DNA of 50,036 bases from an uncultured Clostridia bacterium (GTDB taxonomy: Bacteria > Bacillota > Clostridia > TANB77 > CAG-508), in NCBI GenBank assembly GCA_949443285.1, contig CASSLW010000013.1, positions 1 to 50,036 of the forward strand, in the 5' to 3' direction. Position numbers and translations under genes: made by a program. Of the stretch, positions 33,717-43,500 are shown piece after piece. The notes beneath the pieces were generated by a model. It was not told where the DNA came from, did not search any database, and saw only the letters and a program-made list of their open reading frames with translations. Every line of letters begins with the position of its first letter. The first letter of the stretch is position 1.

Positions 33717-33730
33717 AGTTCCATTGCTGT
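33717..33730. repeat. Direct repeat at the right IME boundary (att half)
   Basis: Minus-strand ACAGCAATGGAACT, the partner of 24,773-24,786. The N-terminal SNF2-methylase frame is natural up to here and reads 22 foreign residues beyond. Confidence 0.75.
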
Positions 33731-34256
33731 TACTGTTTCTCCAAATATACTTGCCCAGTTATCAAAGTGTTCAAGTCCCATTTTTCTTAAATCGTTATAT
33801 TGTAAATATCGTTGCATAGTATATAATTCTACCATTGAATTACTTACTGGAGTACCAGTTGCAAATACAACTCCTCTGCCATCAGTTATCTCATCCATAT
33901 AACGGCATTTCATATATAAATCGCTACTCTTTTGTGCATCTGTCTGTGAAATTCCACCTACATTGTTCATTTTAGTATATAAAAATAAATTCTTGTAATT
34001 GTGTGCTTCATCTACAAATATTTTATCTATTCCTAACTGTTCAAAGTTGATTACATCATCTTTTCTTGTTTGTGAATTTAATTTCTCAAGTTTGCTTTCT
34101 AAACCTCGTCTTGTTTTTTCCATTTGTTTTATAGTAAAGTTTTCTGCCTTATCTCTTTTAGCTTGTGCTATTCCTGCTATAATATCTGCAATTTGCTTTT
34201 CAATTAGCTGTTGCTGTCTTTCGATTGACATAGGGATTTTTTCAAACTGCGAATGT

Positions 34257-34259
34257 CCG
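34257..34259 (-). other. In-frame CGG needing +1 shift (SNF2-methylase, site 4)
   Basis: Context ATA CGG ACA; skipping C gives Val-Ile-Ile-Gly-His-Ser-Gln-Phe-Glu-Lys. Confidence 0.8.
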
Positions 34260-34464
34260 TATGATTACTGCATCAAAATCTCCAGTAGCAATACGAGAAC
34301 AAAACTTTTTTCTATTAGCTGTTGCAAAGTCTTTTTTTGTCGCCACCATAATGTTTGCTGATGGATATAATTGTAGAAATTCGGCTGCAAATTGTTCAAT
34401 GATGTGATTTGGAACAACAAAAATAGACTTGTTACAAAGTCCAAGTCTTTTACTCTCCATAGCA

Positions 34465-34467
34465 CCG
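34465..34467 (-). other. In-frame CGG needing +1 shift (SNF2-methylase, site 3)
   Basis: Context GCT CGG TGC; skipping C gives Met-Val-Ala-Gly-Ala-Met-Glu-Ser just after Walker A. Confidence 0.8.
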
Positions 34468-36208
34468 AGCAACCATTTCAAAAGTCTTTCCTGCTCCTAC
34501 TTCATGTGCTAACAGTGTATTTCTTCCATATAAAATATGGGCAATGGCATTTTGTTGGTGTGTTCTTAATTTTATCTCTGGATTCATACCTACAAAATTC
34601 AAATGACTTCCGTCATATTCACGAGGACGAATACTATTGAATCTGTCATTATATAGCCTTACTAATCGTTCTCTTCTTTCTACATCATTAAAAATCCAAT
34701 CTTCAAATGCTTGCTTGATTTGGTCTTGTTTTGCCTGTGCAATAGCTGTTTCTTTTGCATTAAATACTCTTACTTTGTTTCCATCTGCATTTGTTTCTGT
34801 ATCAAATATTTTTACATCTTTTAAATTCAATGTTTTTTCAATAATTTCATAGGCATTTACTCTATTTGTTCCATAGGTTTTATTCGCTTTTACATTTGAA
34901 TAATCATAATTTTTGCTTGTTATATACCATTGTGAATTATACTCACTAAATTTCACTTTCATGTTCCATTGTGCATGATTTGGAGTTTCTAACAATTCAT
35001 ACATAAAATTATCAATAATCTCTGTTGGTATCCATGTTGCTCCTAACTTTATTCCAATTTCATTGGCTGTTAAATCTTTTGGCATTACTTGTTTTAATGC
35101 TTCTATATTAGTTGCAAATTCTGGGTGCATTCCAACTGATGCTTCTGCCATTTTTAGTTTTTCTCTTATATTTCCAGAAAGGTATTCATCACTTGTTACA
35201 TATTTATTATTTTCCATAGGAAGTTTATAAATAATACCATCTAGTTCTTTTACTAACTCTTCTTGTGTTTTGTTTGTAAGTTTTGACATATATTCTAAAT
35301 CAACACTTGCTTTCTCTGATAATGATACAATTAGTGCTTCATTTGCAGTATCAACACTTGTTATTTCCTTATATGCTTTGATAGTTCTTTTTGAGAACAT
35401 ATCTGCTTTTCTCACAAATCTGCCCTCGCTGTCCATTACTTCTAATGAACATAGTAAATAATAACTACTGTCAGCTTCAAATGCTAAACGATTTCCTCTA
35501 CTATTGATAATTCCATATTTCTTAACATAGTTGTCATACATTCTATTCAATTTTGCTTGTGCTACTTTTATGTTTTCCTCTGGATAATCTTCTGTTTGTA
35601 AGTCTATTAAATCTCTTACACAATCACGAAGTTCTATCATTCCTTTTATTCTGCTTATTGTAGTAATTGGCAAGTCTTGTTCTGCCATTACACTATTTTC
35701 TCTAAAATATACTTTTCCATCAATAATGGTATAAGAAAAGTTTTTTACAGAAGGATCTGCTGGGAGCATTGTTTCTTCTCTTTCTTCAATATCTCCTATT
35801 TCGTATTCTGTAATTTCTCCAGTTATCTTTTCTTTTGCTTCATCTAATAGATTTTTTAATTCTATTCCCTCATAAGGTTTACAAGTAGAATCTGGTCTAC
35901 CAAATTGTGTCGATTCCATTTGCATTGTCCCTAGTACCATATCTGGATTATCAACAAAATATTTATTCATTGTAATACCATTTTTGTCGGTATCTAAATA
36001 AACCCAGTCTGGCATAATATCTGTCATATTTTCTCTTTTTTTCAAGAATAGTATATCTGAAGTTACTTTTGTCCCTGCATTTTTGGTAAATGTATTATTA
36101 GGTAGTCTTATTGCTCCTAGCAATTCTGCTCTTTGTGCAATATATTTTCTAACCTCTGAATTCTTTTTGTCCATTGTTCCTTTTGAGGTAATAAACGCAA
36201 TAACTCCT

Positions 36209-36211
36209 CCG
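36209..36211 (-). other. In-frame CGG needing +1 shift (SNF2-methylase, site 2)
   Basis: Context CCA CGG AGG; skipping C gives Arg-Pro-Gly-Gly-Val-Ile-Ala-Phe, a methylase motif. Confidence 0.8.
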
Positions 36212-36317
36212 TGGTCTAATTTTGTCCAATGTTTTTGCGAAAAAATAGTCATGTGTTAGAAATTTGTTTTTATTATATCGTTTATCGTTTGGCTTATATT
36301 CATCAAACGGCACATTG

Positions 36318-36320
36318 CCG
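36318..36320 (-). other. In-frame CGG needing +1 shift (SNF2-methylase, site 1)
   Basis: Context GTT CGG CAA; skipping C gives Ala-Val-Gly-Asn-Val-Pro-Phe, the methylase catalytic motif. Confidence 0.82.
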
Positions 36321-38761
36321 AACTGCTACATCAAAAAAACTATCTGGTAATTCTACTTTTTCATAGGCATTTACTGCTATTGTAGATTTTTGATATAACT
36401 GTTGTGCTATTCTTCCAGATATAGAATCAAGCTCAACACCATACATTTTACATTCTTTTAATTGTGTTGGTAGCATTCCAAAGAAATTTCCAACACCACA
36501 TGATGGCTCTAATATATTTGCTTCTTTCAATCCCATATTTTCTAGTATTTCATACATTGAATTGATTACTATTGGTGGTGTGTAAAATGCTGTTAGTACA
36601 GAACTTCTAGCATTTTTATATTCTTCATCATTTAATAATTCTTTTAATATTTTATATTCGTTTGACCAACTACTATCATCTTCCTTAAATGCTTGTTGTA
36701 AGCCACCCCATCCAACATATTTTGACATAATTTCCTGTTCTTCTGGAGTTGCATATCTATTTTCCTCTTCACACTTTTTTAATACTTTAATTGCTGCAAT
36801 ATTTCTCTCAAACTTTTCTCTAGGTGTTCCTATTCCTAAATCATTATCTGTAATTTTATAATTGTTTCTATCTTTTAGTTCTACTTCTGGGTGCAATACA
36901 AAGTCTTGAATTTTGTTTTTAGTTCTTACAAAATTAGGCTTAATATCTTGTTTTGGGAAGTTTCTCTCATTTTGATTATATAAATTTTCAAAGGTTAAGA
37001 TACTTTCTTCTCTAAATATAGGCATAGGTATTTGTAGGTCTAATAGACTTATTGTATCTTTTTCTAAATCAATATTGTCAATTCTATATTTTCTGTCAGA
37101 TTCTAAATAAACCTCTTGCCCTACTTTATATGGCTTTTCTTTATCAACTTGTTTCTTATTTTCTCCTTGTTGTTCTTCTGTTTCTTGCTGTACTATCTCT
37201 TCTTTTTGAGTTCCTTGTTTTTCTACTTTTCTTTCATATTCTACTTCTAATTTTTTTATGATTTCTTCTAAATCATTTGTAAAATCATTTACTTCATTTT
37301 CTTGTTTTAATATTTCTTTTAGATATTGTATTGTTTGTTGTATAGATTCCGAATTTTTTAAATCATCTCTAATTTGTTCTATTGGTACTTCATTAAGATC
37401 TTCTATATCATAAGTATTGTAAAAGTCATACAAGTCTTGTTCTAGTGTTTGTTCTTTATAACTATTTACTTCTATTGTATTTTCTTCTTGTTCTTTTACA
37501 ATTAAATGGTCATTTGAATAATTATCTTTGACTTTTCTTTCAAATTCATCAAAGCTCATTGTTTTATTTAATATAGGAAATTTTGTGTCAATTAAGGTTA
37601 CTACATTGTCCTTTATACATGCAATTTCATACTTATCTGCACCAATATAGACTGTATCTCCTAAATGATATTCATAATGTGGAACTCTTTTCTCTAATAT
37701 TGATATTATCACATCTAGTTCATGTTTTTGTGAGTCTGTATCTGCAATATTTTCTCTTATTTTATTTAAAGCATTTACATAGTCATTTACATTTCTCGTA
37801 TCACTTATATCTGATTTTACTATTTCAATATTTTCTTCATCTGTATTTAAAGCTGCTGTATCATCTGGATAATTATATAAATCTGATGGCTTCACAAATG
37901 AATATACTCTTTTGGCAAGCTCATACTCTTGTTGTTCTGCTTGATTTTCTAATTTTTCTTCTGCTTCTCTTAATTCTTTTGCTTGTTCTTGCTCTTTTAG
38001 CCAATTAGGGTATTCTGCAAGTTCCTTTTCATTCAAATATCTTTCTACCTTAATAAGTTCTGTTATTCTTTTTGCTACATCATTCCAACTTATTGTTGTT
38101 GTAATTTCATCTTTGAAATAACCTCTATTTAATGTCATACCTTTAGGAGAACATTGCAAACCTATTCCTGATCCAGATACAGTTCCAGTTGTTCCATAAT
38201 AACCTAATCCATACATTTTCTTTAAATAGTCTGCATTATCTTTTAATGACAAATGTGTTTCAAATTGTTGATATATAGAATATTTACTGAATGTTCCTCT
38301 TTCTTGTAATACTCTATCTATAAACTCTTGTGTAAATTCTAGTTCTGGCTTTTTTTCTGCCTCATTGATTAAAGACATTTGGTCTGTAACAGATAGGATT
38401 CTTGTTTCCACATCTTTTAATTGATTAAGCATAATCATAGCTTCATAATTATCAATTAAATTTTCCCATGAAATAAAACTTTCTGTATCTCGTGATAGAA
38501 AACTACCTTTCCATACTAAAAGTCCATTTTCAAATGCTTTATAACCATATCTTTCATCATTTATTGTAATTTCTGTATAATCAATATTAAAACTACTTTT
38601 TAAAAATTCTGCTCGTTTATTTTTGTCATTTTCATTTTCAAAGTATTGTCTAATTTCACTATTAGAAACTCTTAAATGTGGTGCATTAGTTAGTATTTGA
38701 TTAACTTTTGCATCTGTAACAACATAAGGACAGTCCTTGCTACTGTCCCTACTATAAATAC

Positions 38762-39115
38762 CTAAATGTAAATTATTTCGTTCGCTGCCATTTCCTCTGC
38801 TGTCGCTCTGATGTTGTTCATGAGTCCTACCCATGTCATCTGATCTTTGGCTTTCAATTCTTCCGTTATTCCTTGTTGCTTCTTCATCATCTCTACCAGT
38901 TCTTCCACTCTCTTGCTCATTTGTTCCTGTATTTGTGTCAAGTGTTGTTCTAGTTTCTTGTTCATTACCAATATTGTCAATTCGTGGTTTTTGTGATTCT
39001 TTAGATAATTGTATCTCATTAGAGCGTATTTCCCTGCTGGTATCTTCTCTTTCTCCATTACTAGGTTTGGCATATAATAATCCCCTTGTTTCGTGTACTC
39101 TATTTTCTCTACCAT
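38762..39115 (-). CDS. tnpV: TnpV-family gene nested out of frame in the SNF2-methylase
   Basis: A 117-residue TnpV-family protein read on the same strand as, but in a different frame from, the giant methylase gene. Family blocks are clear: QGDYYMPNLV, GKYALMRYNYLKNHK, GITEELKAKDQMTWVGLMNN, IRATAEEMAANEIIY. They match the IME TnpV at 33.2 kb. ATG at 39115 (MVEKIEY) has AAAGGAGG eight bases upstream. The overlapped part of the methylase (about residues 280-400) is a low-complexity Arg/Asn/Glu/Ser linker, as expected where a second frame dictates the sequence. Confidence 0.78.
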   Translation of the reverse strand: MVEKIEYTKQGDYYMPNLVMEKEKIPAGKYALMRYNYLKNHKNHELTILVMNKKLEQHLTQIQEQMSKRVEELVEMMKKQQGITEELKAKDQMTWVGLMNNIRATAEEMAANEIIYI

Positions 39116-39973
39116 CTTCATTTCCTCCTTTGATTTTTTCATTATCATTAGAATACATTTCTTTATCAAATTTCTCAATTGTACGATTTTTTAATTTTTC
39201 ACTTTTTTGTAGATTTGCAACTGTCCTTGCAATTTCTCTCAAACCCATTTCTGCTATATCACTTACACTTGCACCTAATGTTGTTAGAACTTCTTGATTA
39301 TTAAAGTATTTTATATATGAGAATTCTTGCTCTTGTATTTGCTCTTTGGCATTTATTCCACATCTAGTCATCATCATATAACTTACACTTGCCCATGTAG
39401 TAGTAATAAGCATAGTTTTTATCTCTTCGTCTGATATAGTCGCAAGCATTGAATTTGCTTTGTTTTCTATAATTGATGTCAAATAATCTTCTATATTATC
39501 TACTACCATATTATAACTTGCTGAAATTATAGCTTGTGATAGATTTTCTTTTGAGCTTATATCTCCAAAATTGGCTTCTAAACTTTCGATTATATCTTCT
39601 TCATAATTTTGTTTTATAGTCCATAATTTATACTCTGTATTATTATAGTTGTTCGTATCTGATAAGTCAAATACTAGCTTAAATGGATATTTACTATATG
39701 GATTTTTGTCGAATACATAAATTGGTGTTGCTCCACTATTTACCCATCTATGTGGTACTACTCTTTTATTCCAATCTTCCATTGTTGCACAAGCTCTTGC
39801 ATCTGGTCGCTGTGCATATATAAGAATTTGGTCATCAAAATCATATTTGAAATTCCATGAACTGCTATCTAAAAACTTTCTCCAATTTTCTGCACTTTGT
39901 GAAAGTTCATTTATGACTTCTTTATAGAGTTGTCTTGTTTCTGTTATTTTTCCCAAACTATTCCTCCTCTACA

Positions 39974-40285
39974 TTATTGTCTTTTCATTTTCCTTGTATA
40001 ATCTTCATCTACTTTTAACACATTATCAAATGCAGAAAGTAATAAAACTATTAGTTCTGCTGCTTCTTTTTGGAATAGTCCAATGTCTATTATAGATATT
40101 TCTCCCTCTTCATCTTTTTGTGGTATAGAATATCTTAATAATAGATCTTGTAAGTTTTTAGCTTTTTCTTTCCATTCTTCTGTTACAATATTTTCTTCTT
40201 GAAATGCAAGTAATGCCATTAGTTTATTAAAGTTTCCTTTATTTACAATGAATTTTACTGATGGCTTTTTATAATGTTCTATCAT
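39974..40285 (-). CDS. ICE protein of unknown function
   Basis: A 103-residue helical protein (KPSVKFIVNKGNFNKLMALL, then AAELIVLLLSAFDNVLKVDE). No family recognised. It lies two bases downstream of another small gene and 17 bases before the SNF2-methylase start, so it is in the same transcript. Confidence 0.55.
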   Translation of the reverse strand: MIEHYKKPSVKFIVNKGNFNKLMALLAFQEENIVTEEWKEKAKNLQDLLLRYSIPQKDEEGEISIIDIGLFQKEAAELIVLLLSAFDNVLKVDEDYTRKMKRQ

Positions 40286-40287
40286 AG

Positions 40288-40503
40288 TTATCTCCTTTCT
40301 GTTTCCTCTTTTCCTGCTAAAAATCCTATTACATTTTTCTTTGCTACTGCTTCTTTTAAATCCATAATAAAACTTTTTTCAACAGGGCTAAACTGTTTCA
40401 AATCTTCCCATTTTAAGGCTTTTATTTTTTGTTCTGAATCTATATTGTTTTCAAATAATTTTTCCAATGTCTTTACACTTTGTGTTAGTGTATATTGTGG
40501 CAT
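40288..40503 (-). CDS. Small ICE protein of unknown function
   Basis: A 71-residue protein, MPQYTLTQSVKTLEKLFENN then KSFIMDLKEAVAKKNVIGFL. No family recognised. ATG follows GGAGGAATTATC. First gene after the hairpin that ends the adhesin, and probably the head of the SNF2-methylase operon segment. Confidence 0.55.
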   Translation of the reverse strand: MPQYTLTQSVKTLEKLFENNIDSEQKIKALKWEDLKQFSPVEKSFIMDLKEAVAKKNVIGFLAGKEETERR

Positions 40504-40527
40504 GATAATTCCTCCTTAAATTGAATT

Positions 40528-40551
40528 AAGGTGGCTAATTAAAGCCACCTT
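40528..40551 (-). terminator. Hairpin after the adhesin gene
   Basis: Perfect 9-bp stem AAGGTGGCT / AGCCACCTT with a six-base loop. The U-tract on the minus strand is weak, so termination may be partial. Confidence 0.6.
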
Positions 40552-40560
40552 GTTATTGGT

Positions 40561-43500
40561 CTATTTTTTATTTACTGATTTTCTCTTTTTATATTCGTGT
40601 ACTCCCACACTAGCTAATGCAAGTATAGATAAGCCTAATAAACCTGCATATAGTTTTAAGTTACTATTATCTCCAGTTTTTGGTGTATCTACTGGTACAT
40701 TTTCAAATTCAAGAGTATATGTTGAATCTTCACTTTCTACTTTCTCATTATCAATAAATGTTCCTTTGTCATTCATTTCAACTTTGATTACTTTATCTGA
40801 TAATACATAACCCTTTGGTGCAGCAATTTCCTTAATATAATAAATTCCATATCGTAAATTTTCAAATAAAACTGTTCCATTTTCTTTATCTGATTTTACC
40901 TCTTTTATAAGTTTTGTGCATTCTGCATCTTCATATATTCCAAAAGTAAATTTATCTTTGATAACTTCTTTTGTATTACTATCAATTTTTACTAATTTAA
41001 TATTTTGAAGAATAGGCATATCTTTCATTTCTACTCTTTGTGTTTCTTTATCTTCACTCACAGTAAACTCGATTTCTTCTGTAATCTCATAGCCATAAGG
41101 TGCAGTAATTTCAACTAATTTGTATTTTTTGTTTTCTTCTAATCCAACTACTTTATGTGGCTCTTTTGTAGATGTCCATTCATCTATTACATTGCCATCT
41201 TCGTCAATTACTTTCAATTCTGCTCCTTCAATTTCTTCGCCTGTTACTAGATCTGTTTTTACAACTTCTAATATTTTGTCAATCATTATTACTTTTTGAG
41301 TTTCTTTATCACTTGTTACTGTAAATTTTACATCAGTAGCTTTTACATAGCCATCTACCACGATTTCTTCGTGTAATATATATTCTTCGTTTTCAATAAG
41401 TCCATTTACTTTGTGTGGCTCTTTACCAGAAACCCATTTATCTACAATGTTCTTTGTTTTAGTGCTTGTAACAACTAAAGTAGCTCCCTCTAGTTCATTT
41501 CCACTAATATCTTGTTTTGATATTTCAACTACTTTATCTATCATTTTCACTTCTTGTGTTTCTTTATCAGTAGTTACAGTAAATTTAACTTCATTTGATA
41601 TAACAAATCCATCTGGTGCATATTGTTCAATAAGTGTATATGTTTTTCCCTCTACTAAATTGTTAATTCTATGTGGCTCTTTTGTAGATGTCCACTCATC
41701 AACTACATTATTATCTTCATCAATAACTTGAAGTTCTGCTCCTTCAATCTCATTTCCACCAATGTCTTGTTTTGTCATTGTTACTACTTTATCTATCATT
41801 GTTACTTTTTGAATCTCTGCTGTATTTTCTACTTTGAATTTGATTTCTGTTGCTACCACAAATCCATTTGGTGCTGTTTCTTCTTTTAGTGTATATTCTT
41901 TTCCTACAACTAAACCTTCTATTTTGTGAGTTTTTTCAGTAGATACCCAACTATCAATAACTTCGTTATTTTCGTCTGTAATAGTTAGTTTTGCACCAAC
42001 TAACTCTTTTTCTCCTGTTATATCTGTTTTGCTAACTTCTATTGCTGTTGTTCTATTTTCAATATCTTTCTCTACAACATATTCTTTTGTTACTGTATCT
42101 TTTTGTTCAAATATTACTTCGTATTCTGTTTTATCTAATACTGCTCCATCTATTGTTGTTAGTTCTTTTAAGTGATATTTGCCCATTGGTAAATTTGAAA
42201 CTGTTAATGTTCCATCAGCTTTTAAATTATATTTTCCTACTACTTTTCCTTTTTCATATATAGTAGATCCGTCAGCATAATCAATTATTTTTTCATCTGC
42301 TACTAATTCAAAAGATATTTTTGTAAAGTCAATATCTTTTATCATTGTTTTGTCCATATCTTCTCTTAATGCTACTTTTTTATTTAATTTTAGTGTTCCT
42401 GTTGGTTGCTCATTTTTTACTGTTACTGTAATCCAAGCATCCCAGTCTTTATCATAATTTAGTGTAGAGTTTCTGTTATCTACTTTAAAAGTTAATTCTT
42501 CATCTAATTGTATAAATCCTGTTGGAATTTTTATTTCAGTTAATTTATACTTTCCTGCTTCTAACTTTGTTTCTGTTTTTGCAACTCCCTCGCTGTTTGT
42601 AGTCCAAGTTTTATAATATTTATCGCTAATTTTACATTGTACTTGTTCCCATTTGTTTGTATCTTCATTTAATCTATATAATTCAAATGTTGCATTAGAA
42701 TAAGTTACAAATTTTCCTGTCTTTTTATCTTGTTTTTGCATTTTTATATATGCCTCAAATGGCAAATCATTTTCAACAAGTTCTTTAACTGGTGTTTTAC
42801 TGTCTTTATCTATTGTTACATAGAATTGTTCAACTGTTGTTATCTCTGGAGATGGTGTATAAGTTTCATTTACTGTATATTCTCCATAAGCTAAAAGTCC
42901 AGAAATTCCGTGTCCATTAGTTCCTGTTCTAAATATTGAATATTCATCTGTTGCAAACTCGCTTAAATGTTTCTTTGCTTCATCAAAACTTCCGTAATAG
43001 TCAACATATTTTGAAAGTATTGCTGTAAATTCTGCATTTGCTACTGTTTCTGCTGTTGCATTTTCATTTGTGCTAACCTTGATTACTTCAAAAGGTGCTT
43101 TTTCTACTGTATTTGTAACTGTTCCTGCTACTTCTATAACTTTTGTATTCATATCTCTGTATGAAAATGTATAATCATACACTTTTGTATCTGGCATATA
43201 ACCTGTTGGTACTATGGTTTCTTTTGCATAATATTTTCCCATTGGTAGTCCTGTTAATTTTGTTCCCTCTACACTTATTTTTGCAGGTGTATTATTATTT
43301 GTTATTTTTATACTAGCTACTCCATACTCATTGAAAGTAAATGTTGCAATTTGTTCATCTTTATCAAAATATTTTATTGTTCCTGCAACATTTGTTATTC
43401 TTTCTTTTGCATATAAAGTATATTCAGTTCCTTTAAGTGTTGCATCTCCGTGATGTGACTTTTTATCTACTCTATTTTTATTTCCTGTTTCTTTATCTGT

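Larger units (their letters stand above)
24787..33730. mobile_element. Integrative mobilizable element inserted in the ICE SNF2-methylase gene
   Basis: About 8.94 kb bounded by 14-bp near-identical repeats, splitting the helicase part of the SNF2-methylase between VTA and IEL. It carries a large serine recombinase at one end, two DUF-type paralogues, an Xre regulator, a ParB-like protein, its own relaxase, MobC and oriT, an AAA ATPase and TnpV. It has no coupling protein or channel genes, so it would use another element's machinery. IMEs with serine recombinases that target genes of ICEs, including SNF2 genes, are known in Firmicutes. None of its genes has a CGG shift site. Confidence 0.85.
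33724..39956 (-). pseudogene. DNA methylase/SNF2 helicase, N-terminal part (split by IME; four CGG +1 sites)
   Basis: N-terminal 2,076 residues of a giant protein typical of Clostridial ICEs, thought to protect or process incoming DNA. Order: N-terminal LtrC-like region, a charged linker (265-400), YodL/LPD-type linker, methylase motif I EPSCGVGNFFG and motif IV VGNVPFDEY, then helicase Walker [18 protein letters not shown] and Walker B FVDEAHNYKN. The frame breaks at CGG 36318, 36209, 34465 and 34257; skipping each C restores VGNVPF, IRPGGVIAFI, VAGAMES and VIIGHSQF. Length minus four is a whole number of codons. The start is TTG. The C-terminal part is at 23,121-24,780. Confidence 0.85.

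Noticed and set aside
34265..34465. Second short minus-strand frame in the helicase region
   Set aside because: It is an out-of-frame reading of the SNF2-methylase with no family match or ribosome binding site.
41020..42045. CRISPR-like array
   Set aside because: The repeats are 256-base coding units of the adhesin, not short repeats with spacers.
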